A stretch of DNA of 64,000 nt from Pseudomonas sp. MWU13-2100 (GCF_023242365.1 NZ_JALLIX010000018.1:50003-114002), one strand, 5' to 3'. Positions 25,677-35,034 are shown, numbered from the stretch's first letter. A program made the numbers and translations. The notes: generated by a model from the sequence alone, not told the origin.

Positions 25677-26468
25677 TTATGTCACTGTCGTCGGCCAGTT
25701 GAACAGCCCACAGGCATTGGCCGTGCTGGCGTTCGCCAGGGTTTCCGGGCTCACCCCCATCAGCCCGGCCAGCGCCGCACAGATCGCCGGCAAATGCTCG
25801 GGGCTGTTGCGCTGGCCGGCGAACATCACTGGCGCCATATCCGGTGAATCGGTCTCCAGCACCACGCTGTCCAGCGGCAGGTCGGCGATCACCTTGCTCA
25901 GGCGCAAGGCCTGCGGCCAGGTGCCGGCGCCGCCCAGGCCCAGCTTGAAACCCAGCTTGCAGTATTCCCGGGCCTCCTCGCGACTGCCGGCAAAGGCGTG
26001 GATGATGCCGCCACGGGCCGGGCGAAAGCGCTTGAGGGTGGCAATGGTCGCCGCGTGGCTTCTGCGCACATGCAGCAGCGCGGGCAGGGCAAAGTCCGCC
26101 GCGAGTTTTAGCTGGGCTTCGAACAGCACTTGCTGGCGTTCGCGATCCAGTTGCGGCAAAAAATAATCCAGGCCGAACTCGCCCACCGCGCACAGCCGCG
26201 GATGGCCGGCGCAACGGCTCAGCCAGTCGCCCAGTTCGCTGAGGTCGGCCGGGCGGTGCTCATCCAGATACACCGGATGCAAGCCGAACGCGGCGTGCAG
26301 CCGCGAGTCGCTTTGCACCAGATCCCAGAGCCGCTGCCAGTTTTTTTGATAAACCCCCAATACCACCATCCGCCCCACTCCCAGGGCACGGCTGCGTTCG
26401 AGGACCTCGTCGCGATCGGTATCGAAATCGGCAAAGTCGAGGTGGGTGTGGGTGTCGATCAACTCCAC
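25677..26468 (-). CDS. TatD-family metal-dependent hydrolase
   Basis: 263-residue TIM-barrel hydrolase of the TatD type, a family with 3'-5' DNase or D-aminoacyl-tRNA-linked activities. Metal residues appear in order: IDTHTHLDF, VGEFGLDYF (Glu), ALLHVRRSH, IIHAFAG and ETDSPDM (Asp). The GTG at 26468 follows the cra/fruR stop by only two bases, so the two are one operon. The substrate is unknown; linkage to a fructose regulator gives no clear hint. Confidence 0.88.
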   Translation of the reverse strand: MELIDTHTHLDFADFDTDRDEVLERSRALGVGRMVVLGVYQKNWQRLWDLVQSDSRLHAAFGLHPVYLDEHRPADLSELGDWLSRCAGHPRLCAVGEFGLDYFLPQLDRERQQVLFEAQLKLAADFALPALLHVRRSHAATIATLKRFRPARGGIIHAFAGSREEAREYCKLGFKLGLGGAGTWPQALRLSKVIADLPLDSVVLETDSPDMAPVMFAGQRNSPEHLPAICAALAGLMGVSPETLANASTANACGLFNWPTTVT

Positions 26469-26470
26469 CT

Positions 26471-27466
26471 TCAGGCCTCGTGGATTCGCTGCTTGAAGGT
26501 CCGGGCGATGGCCTGGACGCCAGGTTGGTAGTTCTTTTCCTCGATGGCGGCCAGGGCCAGTTCCAGGGCTTTTTCGGCAATCAGTTGATGCTGTTGGGCC
26601 ATGGCGTTGACCGGCAACGGCAGGAAGTCCAGCAGTTGGGTATCGCCGAAGGTGCCCAGGCGCAGCGCTTGAGATTTCAGCGGTTGATCGTGCAGGGCGT
26701 CGAACACGCCTTGCAGCAGCACGTAGGAAGTCGTGACCAGGGCATCCGGCAGATGGCCAAGACGCTTGATCAGACCTTCCATCAACTGACGCCCGCACTC
26801 GCGGCTGAACGCCTCGCCATGCTCGATCAGCACCTCGCCCTTGAAGCCGTGCAAGGCCTCCTGGAAGCCGGCCGCCCGTTGGCGACTGATGCTCAATTCG
26901 GCGCGGGCACCGATCAGGGCGATATGCCTTGGCAAAGGCCGCAGCAAGCTGCGGGTCAGTTGCAGGCTGGCCTGATGGTCATCGCTGACCACCGAACAGA
27001 AATGCGCCGGTTCCATTTCCCGGTCGATGGCGATCACTGGTGTGCCGCGTGCCTGCAGCAAGTGATAGCTGTCGTCATCGGCCGGCAGGCAACTGGCGAC
27101 GAACAGCGCGTCGCAGCGCCGTGCGCGGAACAGTTGCAGCAGTTGCCGCTCGCTGTCTGGGGCGTCGTCGGAGCTGGCGATCAGCAACTGATAGCCACGG
27201 GCGCGAGCGCCTTGCTCCAGCAGTTTGGCGATGCGTGCGTAACTGGGGTTTTCCAGGTCCGGCAGGATGAAACCCAGGGTTCGCGTATTACGATTGCGCA
27301 GCCCGGCGGCCTGGGGGTTGGGTGTGAAGCCATGTTGCTCGACCACTGCCCGCACCCGTTCCACGGTGCTGTTGCTGATACGCTGTTGCTCGGCCTTGCC
27401 GTTGATCACGTAGCTGGCGGTGGTGACGGACACACCGGCCAACTGGGCGATATCACTGAGTTTCAA
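26471..27466 (-). CDS. cra: Catabolite repressor-activator Cra (FruR)
   Basis: 331-residue LacI-family regulator. The helix-turn-helix and hinge helix are at residues 1-60 (MKLSDIAQLAGVSVTTASYVINGKAEQQRIS), followed by the periplasmic-binding-protein-like effector domain (RTLGFILPDLENPSYARIA). The TTASYVINGK recognition helix is that of Cra rather than of LacI proper. In Pseudomonas it represses the divergent fruBKA operon and is released by fructose 1-phosphate, the product of the PTS. A matching operator lies in the intergenic region. Confidence 0.94.
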   Translation of the reverse strand: MKLSDIAQLAGVSVTTASYVINGKAEQQRISNSTVERVRAVVEQHGFTPNPQAAGLRNRNTRTLGFILPDLENPSYARIAKLLEQGARARGYQLLIASSDDAPDSERQLLQLFRARRCDALFVASCLPADDDSYHLLQARGTPVIAIDREMEPAHFCSVVSDDHQASLQLTRSLLRPLPRHIALIGARAELSISRQRAAGFQEALHGFKGEVLIEHGEAFSRECGRQLMEGLIKRLGHLPDALVTTSYVLLQGVFDALHDQPLKSQALRLGTFGDTQLLDFLPLPVNAMAQQHQLIAEKALELALAAIEEKNYQPGVQAIARTFKQRIHEA

Positions 27467-27539
27467 ACGGGGAGTTCCTTATTTTGCTGCAGCGTTCATG
27501 TCTGCATTTTCGTTGATCGTATCCTATTCCGGCAGCCGA

Positions 27540-27572
27540 CTGTGTGGGAGCGGAGCTTGCCCGCGAAGAGGC
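27540..27572. repeat. Single REP unit
   Basis: TGTGGGAGCGGAGCTTGCCC followed by GCGAAGAGG, the REP core without an inverted partner nearby. Confidence 0.65.
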
Positions 27573-27708
27573 CGGTGAGCCCAGCAAAAGATTCGCTGAC
27601 ACACGCGGTGCCCACGTTGCCACATTTGCCTGGGAGCGATCGGTCTGTAGCCGACAGGTTGGGCTTCAACACCGAACAATAATCTAGTAACGTGACGAAC
27701 ACTCTAGA

Positions 27709-27720
27709 TTAAACGTTTCA
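27709..27720 (+). promoter_or_regulatory. Cra operator of the fru operon
   Basis: TTAAACGTTTCA, identical as far as I recall to the Cra site described in front of fruB in P. putida. It lies 137 bases before the fruB start. Its core AAACGTTT is a perfect palindrome. Confidence 0.85.
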
Positions 27721-27857
27721 GCAAGCGTATTTTTGCGGTATTCAGCCCGTGTCACAGTCCTGCCAGAAGACCGTTGCACATTGTTCGGGCCATCCGCCTA
27801 AGCTGACTCATTCAAAACAATACCTAGCGTCCACCTGACGCTGAATAGGAGAAAGGC

Positions 27858-30719
27858 ATGCTCGAGCTCACCGTAGAGCAGATTTCCATGGGCCAGTCGG
27901 CCGTGGACAAGTCTGCGGCCCTGCAACTGCTCGCGAACCGACTGGTGGCCGACGGCCTGGTAGCCGAGGGTTACCTGGCGGGCTTGCAGGCTCGTGAGAC
28001 CCAGGGCTCGACCTTTCTCGGCCAAGGTATTGCGATTCCCCACGGCACGCCGGAAACCCGCGACCAGGTATTCGCCACCGGCGTGCGCCTGCTGCAATTT
28101 CCCGAGGGCGTGGACTGGGGCGACGGCCAGATCGTCTACCTGGCCATCGGTATTGCGGCTCGCTCCGACGAGCACTTGCGTCTACTGCAACTGCTGACCC
28201 GCGCCCTCGGTGAAACCGATCTGGGCCAGGCCCTGCGGCGTGCCAGTTCCGCCGAAGCCCTGCTGAAATTGTTGCAGGGCGCGCCCCAGGAACTGGCACT
28301 GGATGCACAGATGATCGGCCTGGGCGTGGCCGCGGACGATTTCGAAGAGCTGGTCTGGCGCGGCGCACGCCTGTTGCGCCAGGCGGATTGCGTCAGCAAC
28401 GGGTTTGCCGCCGTGTTGCAGCAGGTCGAAGCCTTGCCCCTGGGCGATGGCCTCTGGTGGCTGCACAGCGAACAGACGGTCAAGCGCCCGGGCCTGGCCT
28501 TCGTGACCCCGAACAAACCGATACGTTACCTCGGTCAGCCCCTGAGCGGCCTGTTCTGCCTGGCCAGTCTCGGCGAAGCGCACCAGGCGCTGCTCGAACG
28601 CTTGTGTGCGCTGTTGATCGAAGGCCGTGGTCACGAACTGGGCCGCGCCACCAGCAGCCGTGCGGTGCTCGAAGTCCTTGGCGGTGAGTTGCCGGCCGAT
28701 TGGCCGAGCGCACGGATCGCCCTGGCCAATGCCCATGGCCTGCACGCGCGGCCAGCGAAGGTCCTGGCACAACTGGCGAAAAATTTTGAAGGCGATATCC
28801 GGGTGCGCATCGTCGATGGCACGGCCACCGCGGTGTCGGTCAAAAGCCTGAGCAAGCTGCTCAGCCTGGGCGCGCGGCGTGCCCAGGTGTTGGAATTCAT
28901 CGCTGAACCGAGCATTGCCGCCGATGCCTTGCCCGCGCTCCTGGCGGCGGTGGAAGCAGGCCTCGGCGAGGAAGTCGAGCCGTTGCCGGCGATCAGTGCC
29001 GCGAGCCCTGCGGCGGAAGAAGTACTCGTGCCCCTGCTGGCGCCGAGTGCCGGCAGCCAGCTCCAGGCCATCGCCGCCGCACCGGGAATCGCCATCGGCC
29101 CGGCCCATGTCCAGGTGCTGGCGCAGTTCGATTACCCGTTGCGCGGCGAGTCCGCGCTGCTTGAGCGTCAACGCCTGCAACAGGCCCTGGACCTGGTGCG
29201 CGCGGACATCGAAGGGCTGATCCAGCGCAGCAAGGCCAAGGCCATTCGGGAAATTTTCATTACCCACCAGGAAATGCTCGACGACCCGGAACTCAGTGAT
29301 GACGTCGAAGCCCGCCTCAAGCAGGGCGAAAGCGCCGAGGTCGGCTGGATGGCGGTGATCGAGGCGGCAGCCTGTCAGCAAGAGTCCTTGCAGGATGCCT
29401 TGCTGGCCGAACGAGCGGCGGATCTGCGGGATGTCGGCCGGCGCGTGCTGGCGCAATTGTGTGGTGTCGAAACCCTGGCCGAGCCCGACCAGCCGTATGT
29501 GCTGGTGATGGATGAAGTCGGGCCTTCGGATGTGGCGCGCCTGGATCCGGCACGGGTTGCCGGGATTCTCACGGCCCGCGGTGGGGCCACGGCCCACAGT
29601 GCGATCGTGGCTCGGGCCCTGGGCATTCCCGCCCTGGTCGGTGCCGGCGAGGCGGTGCTGCTGCTGGCGCCCGGCACGTCCTTGCTGATCGACGGGCAAC
29701 GCGGTCGCCTGCATGTATCACCGGATGAGGTGACCCTGCAGCGCGCCTTGCAGGAACGTGACACCCGCGAGCAACGCCTGCGCCTGGCCTCGGAGCAGCG
29801 CCACGAACCGGCGTTGACCCGCGATGGCCACGCGGTCGAGGTGTTCGCCAATATCGGCGAAAGCGCCGGCGTTGCCAGTGCGGTGGAGCAGGGGGCCGAA
29901 GGCGTCGGCCTGCTGCGCACCGAGCTGATTTTCATGGCCCATCAGCAGGCGCCGGACGAGGCGACCCAGGAAGCCGAATACCGTCGTGTGCTCGATGGGC
30001 TGGCGGGGCGGCCGTTGGTGGTGCGGACCCTTGATGTGGGCGGCGATAAACCGCTGCCGTATTGGCCGATCGCCAAAGAGGAAAATCCCTTCCTCGGTGT
30101 GCGCGGCATTCGCCTGACCCTGCAACGCCCGCAGATCATGGAAGGGCAGTTGCGTGCCTTGTTGCGGGCCGCCGACAACCGTCCGTTGCGGATCATGTTC
30201 CCCATGGTCGGCAGCGTTGCCGAATGGCGCCAGGCCCGGGACATGACCGAGCGCCTGCGCCTGGAAATTCCGGTGGCCGACCTGCAACTGGGGATCATGA
30301 TCGAGGTGCCGTCGGCGGCGCTGCTGGCGCCGGTGTTGGCCAAGGAAGTGGACTTCTTCAGTGTCGGCACCAACGACCTGACCCAGTACACCCTGGCCAT
30401 CGACCGCGGTCATCCGACCCTCTCGGCCCAGGCCGATGGCCTGCACCCGGCGGTGCTGCAACTGATCGATATCACCGTGCGCGCGGCCCATGCCCATGGC
30501 AAATGGGTCGGCGTCTGCGGCGAACTGGCGGCGGACCCCTCGGCGGTGCCGGTGCTGGTAGGGCTGGGCGTCGATGAACTGAGCGTCTCGGCACGCAGTA
30601 TCCCCGAGGTCAAGGCGCGGGTACGCGAGCTGAACCTATCCGAGGCCCAGGCGCTGGCCCAGGCCGCCTTGGCGGTCGGCAGCGGCGATGAAGTGCGTGC
30701 CCTCGTGGAGGCTTTGTAA
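27858..30719 (+). CDS. fruB: Fructose PTS multiphosphoryl transfer protein (EIIA-HPr-EI)
   Basis: 953-residue cytoplasmic fusion that takes phosphate from PEP and passes it down to FruA. EIIA domain at residues 1-145 with active His62 (IPHGTPETRD). A spacer domain at about 150-280 resembles a degenerate second EIIA/M-type domain. HPr follows at about 283-370 with His296 (ANAHGLHARPA). Enzyme I runs from about 400 to the end with His580 (GGATAHSAIVARALG) and the PEP-binding barrel (EVPSAALLA, SVGTNDLTQYTLA, CGELAAD). All three active histidines are intact. The stop overlaps the fruK ATG (TAATG). Confidence 0.96.
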   Translation: MLELTVEQISMGQSAVDKSAALQLLANRLVADGLVAEGYLAGLQARETQGSTFLGQGIAIPHGTPETRDQVFATGVRLLQFPEGVDWGDGQIVYLAIGIAARSDEHLRLLQLLTRALGETDLGQALRRASSAEALLKLLQGAPQELALDAQMIGLGVAADDFEELVWRGARLLRQADCVSNGFAAVLQQVEALPLGDGLWWLHSEQTVKRPGLAFVTPNKPIRYLGQPLSGLFCLASLGEAHQALLERLCALLIEGRGHELGRATSSRAVLEVLGGELPADWPSARIALANAHGLHARPAKVLAQLAKNFEGDIRVRIVDGTATAVSVKSLSKLLSLGARRAQVLEFIAEPSIAADALPALLAAVEAGLGEEVEPLPAISAASPAAEEVLVPLLAPSAGSQLQAIAAAPGIAIGPAHVQVLAQFDYPLRGESALLERQRLQQALDLVRADIEGLIQRSKAKAIREIFITHQEMLDDPELSDDVEARLKQGESAEVGWMAVIEAAACQQESLQDALLAERAADLRDVGRRVLAQLCGVETLAEPDQPYVLVMDEVGPSDVARLDPARVAGILTARGGATAHSAIVARALGIPALVGAGEAVLLLAPGTSLLIDGQRGRLHVSPDEVTLQRALQERDTREQRLRLASEQRHEPALTRDGHAVEVFANIGESAGVASAVEQGAEGVGLLRTELIFMAHQQAPDEATQEAEYRRVLDGLAGRPLVVRTLDVGGDKPLPYWPIAKEENPFLGVRGIRLTLQRPQIMEGQLRALLRAADNRPLRIMFPMVGSVAEWRQARDMTERLRLEIPVADLQLGIMIEVPSAALLAPVLAKEVDFFSVGTNDLTQYTLAIDRGHPTLSAQADGLHPAVLQLIDITVRAAHAHGKWVGVCGELAADPSAVPVLVGLGVDELSVSARSIPEVKARVRELNLSEAQALAQAALAVGSGDEVRALVEAL

Positions 30720-31660
30720 TGGCGCGGATTCTGACCCTGACCCTGAACCCGGCGCTGGACCTGACCGTGCAGCTGGCGCGGCTGGAGCCCGGCCAGGTCA
30801 ACCGCAGTGAAGCGATGCAGACCCATGCCGCCGGCAAAGGGCTGAATGTCGCCCAGGTGCTGGCGGACCTGGGGCATCAACTGACTGTGGGTGGCTTTCT
30901 CGGCGACAGCAATCCGCAGCCGTTCGAGGCCTTGATGGCGCGTCGCGGTTTCGTCGATGCCTTTGTCCGGGTGCCGGGGGAAACCCGCAGCAATATCAAG
31001 CTGGCCGAGCATGACGGACGGATCACCGATCTCAATGGCCCGGGCCCGCTGGTCAGTGAACAGGCGCGGCAAGCCCTGCTGGATAAACTCGACCTGATCG
31101 CCCCGGGGCACGACGCCGTGGTGGTCGCCGGCAGCCTGCCGCAAGGGGTCAGCCCCGAGTGGTTGCAGGCGCTGCTGCTACGCTTGAAAACGCTCGGTTT
31201 GAAAGTCGCCCTGGACACCAGCGGCGCGGCGTTGCGCGCCGGTCTCGCGGCGACGCCCTGGCTGATCAAGCCCAACGGCGAGGAGCTGGCCGAGGCCTTG
31301 CAGACGCCCGTCACCTCGGTGCAGAGCCAGGCCGAAACCGCCGCGCAACTGCATGCCCAGGGGATCGAACACGTGGTGATTTCCCACGGTGCCGAAGGGG
31401 TGAACTGGTTCTCCTGCGCGCAGGCTTTGCAGGCCTTGCCGCCGAAGGTGAAGGTCGCCAGCACGGTCGGTGCCGGCGACTCGTTGCTGGCCGGCATGCT
31501 GCACGGGCTGCTCAGCGCTCACTCCGCCGAGCAGACCCTGCGCACCGCCACCGCGATTGCCGCCCAGGCGGTGACCCAGATCGGTTTCGGCATCAGTGAC
31601 AAGGCGCAGTTGGCGCAGCTTGAAAGCGGCGTCCGCGTGCACGCCCTGACAGAACAATAA
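30719..31660 (+). CDS. fruK: 1-phosphofructokinase
   Basis: 313-residue PfkB-family kinase that turns fructose 1-phosphate into fructose 1,6-bisphosphate. Typical start ILTLTLNPALDLTVQL, the substrate lid GKGLNVAQVLADLG, the anion-hole motif TVGAGDSLLAGM with catalytic Asp254, and KPNGEELAEAL. It removes the inducer of Cra and so closes the feedback loop. Coupled to fruB by overlapping TAATG. Confidence 0.95.
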   Translation: MARILTLTLNPALDLTVQLARLEPGQVNRSEAMQTHAAGKGLNVAQVLADLGHQLTVGGFLGDSNPQPFEALMARRGFVDAFVRVPGETRSNIKLAEHDGRITDLNGPGPLVSEQARQALLDKLDLIAPGHDAVVVAGSLPQGVSPEWLQALLLRLKTLGLKVALDTSGAALRAGLAATPWLIKPNGEELAEALQTPVTSVQSQAETAAQLHAQGIEHVVISHGAEGVNWFSCAQALQALPPKVKVASTVGAGDSLLAGMLHGLLSAHSAEQTLRTATAIAAQAVTQIGFGISDKAQLAQLESGVRVHALTEQ

Positions 31661-31671
31661 GAGGGAAAGTG

Positions 31672-33420
31672 ATGAAATTAGCCATTGTTACCGCCTGTCC
31701 GAACGGTATGGTCACCAGTGTGCTCTGCGCCCGCCTGCTCGATGCGGCGGCCCAGCGTCAGGGTTGGAGCACCAGCGTCGAAGTCCACGACAGCCAGCAC
31801 CCGGAGCGCCAGTTGTCGGCGGCGACGGTGGAGGCCGCCGAGTGGGTACTGCTGGTCAGCAGCGTGCCGGTGGAGATGTCGCGGTTTATCGGCAAGCGGG
31901 TTTTTCAAAGCACCCCGGCCCAGGCGTTGCAGGATGTCGAGGCGGTGTTGCGGCGCGGTGCCGAAGAGGCCCAGGTGTTTGTCGCGCCTGCGGTGGCCAC
32001 CGAACCGGTTACTGCGCTCAAGCGCCCCCCGCGGCTGGTGGCGGTGACCGCCTGCCCGACCGGCGTGGCCCACACCTTCATGGCTGCCGAAGCCTTGCAG
32101 CAGTCGGCCAAGCGCCTGGGTTATGACTTGCAGGTGGAGACCCAGGGTTCCGTCGGCGCCCGTAACCCGCTGAGTGCGACAGCGATTGCCGAGGCCGATG
32201 TGGTGTTGCTGGCGGCGGATATCGAAGTCGCCACCGAGCGTTTCGCCGGCAAGAAAATCTACCGCTGCGGTACCGGTATCGCCTTGAAGCAACCGGACGC
32301 GACCCTCAACAAGGCCCTGGCCGAAGGTCAGCCGGAACAGGCTGCGACGGGCAACACCGGGGCGCCGGCCAAGCAGGAAAAGACCGGTGTCTACAAACAC
32401 CTGCTGACCGGTGTCTCGTTCATGTTGCCGATGGTGGTGGCGGGTGGCTTGATGATCGCCCTGTCGTTCGTCTTCGGTATCACCGCGTTCAAGGAGCCGG
32501 GCACGTTGGCGGCGGCCTTGATGCAGATCGGCGGCGAGAGCGCGTTCAAGTTGATGGTGCCGTTGCTGGCCGGCTATATCGCCTACTCGATTGCCGACCG
32601 CCCGGGCCTGGCCCCGGGGATGATCGGCGGCCTGTTGGCGAGCACCCTGGGCGCGGGTTTTATCGGCGGGATCGTCGCCGGTTTTCTCGCCGGCTACAGC
32701 GCCAAGGCGATCAATCGTTATGCGCGGCTGCCCAGCAGTCTTGAAGCCTTGAAGCCGATCCTGATCATTCCGTTGCTGGCGAGCCTGTTCACCGGCCTGG
32801 TGATGATCTACGTGGTGGGCAAACCGGTGGCCGGGATGCTCGAGGGGCTGACCCATTTCCTCGACAGCATGGGTACCACCAACGCCATTTTGCTCGGTGT
32901 GTTGCTGGGCGGGATGATGTGTGTCGACCTCGGTGGGCCGATCAACAAGGCGGCCTATGCGTTCTCGGTCGGGCTGCTGGCGTCGCAGAGTTATGCACCG
33001 ATGGCGGCGACCATGGCGGCGGGCATGGTGCCGCCGATCGGCCTGGGGATTGCCACGCTGATTGCGCGGCACAAATTTGCCCAGAGCGAGCGCGAGGCGG
33101 GCAAGGCGGCATTTGTGCTGGGGCTGTGCTTTATCTCCGAGGGGGCGATTCCGTTTGCCGCCAAGGACCCGTTGCGGGTGATTCCGGCGAGCATTGCCGG
33201 CGGCGCGCTGACCGGTGCCTTGTCGATGTATTTTGGCTGCAAGCTGATGGCGCCCCACGGTGGCCTGTTCGTGATGCTGATCCCGAATGCGATCAACCAT
33301 ACGTTGCTGTACCTGCTGGCGATTGTCGCCGGCAGCCTGCTGACGGCGCTGGCCTATGCCGTGCTCAAGCGGCCGGAAGTGGTTGAGTTGGCGGTGGAGC
33401 CGGCGCCGGCGCGCGCGTAA
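31672..33420 (+). CDS. fruA: Fructose PTS permease EIIBC
   Basis: 582-residue membrane transporter that imports fructose and delivers fructose 1-phosphate. Two EIIB-type domains stand at the N-terminus: the first has TACPNGMVTSVLC, the second the standard VTACPTGVAHTFMAAEAL with the phosphorylated Cys. The EIIC part (from about residue 240) has the usual segments, including GVSFMLPMVVAGGLMIALSF and GGMMCVDLGGPINKAAYAF. GAGGGAAAG lies before the ATG at 31672, which is chosen over a GTG one codon upstream. Third gene of fruBKA. Confidence 0.95.
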   Translation: MKLAIVTACPNGMVTSVLCARLLDAAAQRQGWSTSVEVHDSQHPERQLSAATVEAAEWVLLVSSVPVEMSRFIGKRVFQSTPAQALQDVEAVLRRGAEEAQVFVAPAVATEPVTALKRPPRLVAVTACPTGVAHTFMAAEALQQSAKRLGYDLQVETQGSVGARNPLSATAIAEADVVLLAADIEVATERFAGKKIYRCGTGIALKQPDATLNKALAEGQPEQAATGNTGAPAKQEKTGVYKHLLTGVSFMLPMVVAGGLMIALSFVFGITAFKEPGTLAAALMQIGGESAFKLMVPLLAGYIAYSIADRPGLAPGMIGGLLASTLGAGFIGGIVAGFLAGYSAKAINRYARLPSSLEALKPILIIPLLASLFTGLVMIYVVGKPVAGMLEGLTHFLDSMGTTNAILLGVLLGGMMCVDLGGPINKAAYAFSVGLLASQSYAPMAATMAAGMVPPIGLGIATLIARHKFAQSEREAGKAAFVLGLCFISEGAIPFAAKDPLRVIPASIAGGALTGALSMYFGCKLMAPHGGLFVMLIPNAINHTLLYLLAIVAGSLLTALAYAVLKRPEVVELAVEPAPARA

Positions 33421-33428
33421 TTGCCCCC

Positions 33429-33446
33429 CTGTCACACCTCTTTCAT
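33429..33446 (+). promoter_or_regulatory. Pho box upstream of phoD
   Basis: CTGTCAC-ACCT-CTTTCAT matches the PhoB direct-repeat pattern CTGTCAT-N4-CTGTCAT at 12 of 14 repeat positions with the correct 11-base spacing. It starts nine bases after the fruA stop and ends 46 bases before the phoD start, so phosphate starvation control is likely. Confidence 0.7.
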
Positions 33447-33486
33447 CCCCTGAAGTTAAGTTCAGCCTTTGGCTTTTCTTCAGGGG
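33447..33486 (+). other. Inverted repeat covering the phoD ribosome-binding site
   Basis: CCCCTGAAG (33447-33455) and CTTCAGGGG (33478-33486) are perfect 9-bp arms with a 22-base centre. The right arm contains AGGGG, the only Shine-Dalgarno-like sequence before the phoD ATG at 33493, so the folded leader would hide it. Confidence 0.6.
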
Positions 33487-33492
33487 TTCAGC

Positions 33493-35034
33493 ATGAGCGA
33501 CTTCAATCTTGGACGACGACGTGTCATGCAGGCCGTGGGCGCGGGTATCCTTTTGCCCGGTCTGGCCCCGGCCGTCATCGCCTCGGTCAAGGACCGTCCG
33601 CAACTCACCGATGGCGTGCAATCCGGTGACCTTTCGGGCGACAAGGCAATCATCTGGAGCCGCAGCGACCGGCCCGCGCGGATGGTGGTGGAGTGGGACA
33701 CCCGCAGTGTGTTCGGCAATCCGCGCCGTTTCGTTTCAACCCTGGCCGACGCCCGCACTGACTTTACCGCCCGGGTCGAGCTGAGCGGCTTGCCGGTGGA
33801 CCAGGCGATCTTCTACCGCGTGCACTTCGAAGATACCCAGACCGGCGTCGCCAGCGAGTCCTGGTTCGGCCACCTGCGCAGCGTGCCCGCGCAACGCCGG
33901 GATATCCGCTTTGTCTGGAGCGGCGACACCGTCGGCCAGGGCTTCGGCATCAACCCGGATATCGGCGGCATGCGCATCTACGAAGCCATGCGCCTGCGCT
34001 TGCCGGACTTCTTTATCCATAGCGGCGACACCATCTATGCTGACGGCCCGGTGCCGGCGCAGATCACCACGGAAAACGGGCGTATCTGGCGCAATATCAC
34101 TACCGAAGCCAAGAGCAAGGTCGCCGAAAGCCTCGACGAGTTTCGCGGCAATTACCGCTACAACCTGATGGATGACAACCTGCGTCGCTTCAACGCCGAG
34201 GTGCCGCAGATCTGGCAGTGGGACGACCACGAGGTGAGCAACAACTGGTCGCCGAGCAAACAACTGGACGAGCGCTATGCCAGCAAGGATATCCACGGCC
34301 TGGTGGGCCGCGCTCGTCAGGCCTGGCTGGACTATGCACCCATGCGCCGGCAACAGGCCGATCAGGGCGGACGGATCTATCGCAAGTTGAGCTATGGGCC
34401 GCTGCTGGATGTGTTCGTGCTGGACATGCGCAGTTATCGCGGGCCCAACGACGCTAATCTCGGTGGCGAAAAGGCCTTTCTCGGGCGTGAGCAACTGGAG
34501 TGGCTCAAGGGGGAACTCAAGGGCTCGGCGGCGCAGTGGAAAGTCATTGCCGCCGATATGCCCATCGGCCTCGGTGTGCCGGACGGTGAAGTCAGCCCTG
34601 GCGTGCCGCGTTGGGAGGCGATTGCCAATGGCGACCCGGGGCCGGCCCAGGGGCGTGAGCTGGAGATCGCCGAGTTGCTCGGTTACCTGCGGGCGCAACA
34701 GGTGCACAACACGGTCTGGCTGACGGCGGATGTGCATTACTGCGCGGCGCACCATTATCATCCGGATCGGGCGGCGTTCCAGGATTTCGAGCCGTTCTGG
34801 GAGTTTGTCGCGGGGCCCCTGAATGCCGGCAGCTTCGGACCCAATGTGCTGGACCGGACCTTTGGTCCACGGGTGGTGTTCGAGAAGGCGCCGCCGACGC
34901 AGAACGCTTCGCCCTTCGCGGGCTTCCAGTTTTTTGGCGAGGTGAATATCGATGGGCAGAGTGGCGGGATGAGTGTGGTGCTGCGCGACCTGGATGGCGT
35001 CGCGGTGTTCGAGCAGAAGTTACAGCCGGTCTGA
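33493..35034 (+). CDS. phoD: PhoD-family alkaline phosphatase/phosphodiesterase
   Basis: 513 residues. The N-terminus carries a Tat signal with twin arginines (GRRRVMQAVGAGILLPGLAPAV), so it is exported folded with its metals. PhoD enzymes need iron and calcium and split phosphomono- and diesters in the periplasm or outside. Metal-site motifs visible: WSGDTVGQGF, FIHSGDTIYADGPVP, QWDDHEVSNNW and WLTADVHYCAAHHY. It follows fruA directly, but the Pho box shows a separate control. ATG at 33493. Confidence 0.92.
   Translation: MSDFNLGRRRVMQAVGAGILLPGLAPAVIASVKDRPQLTDGVQSGDLSGDKAIIWSRSDRPARMVVEWDTRSVFGNPRRFVSTLADARTDFTARVELSGLPVDQAIFYRVHFEDTQTGVASESWFGHLRSVPAQRRDIRFVWSGDTVGQGFGINPDIGGMRIYEAMRLRLPDFFIHSGDTIYADGPVPAQITTENGRIWRNITTEAKSKVAESLDEFRGNYRYNLMDDNLRRFNAEVPQIWQWDDHEVSNNWSPSKQLDERYASKDIHGLVGRARQAWLDYAPMRRQQADQGGRIYRKLSYGPLLDVFVLDMRSYRGPNDANLGGEKAFLGREQLEWLKGELKGSAAQWKVIAADMPIGLGVPDGEVSPGVPRWEAIANGDPGPAQGRELEIAELLGYLRAQQVHNTVWLTADVHYCAAHHYHPDRAAFQDFEPFWEFVAGPLNAGSFGPNVLDRTFGPRVVFEKAPPTQNASPFAGFQFFGEVNIDGQSGGMSVVLRDLDGVAVFEQKLQPV

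Larger units (their letters stand above)
27467..27857. other. Divergent control region cra/fruB
   Basis: 391 bases without a gene. It holds a single REP unit (27540-27572) near the cra side and a Cra operator (27709-27720) near the fruB side. Sequence between 27721 and 27857 should be the fruB leader; no clear terminator or leader peptide is visible. Confidence 0.7.
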
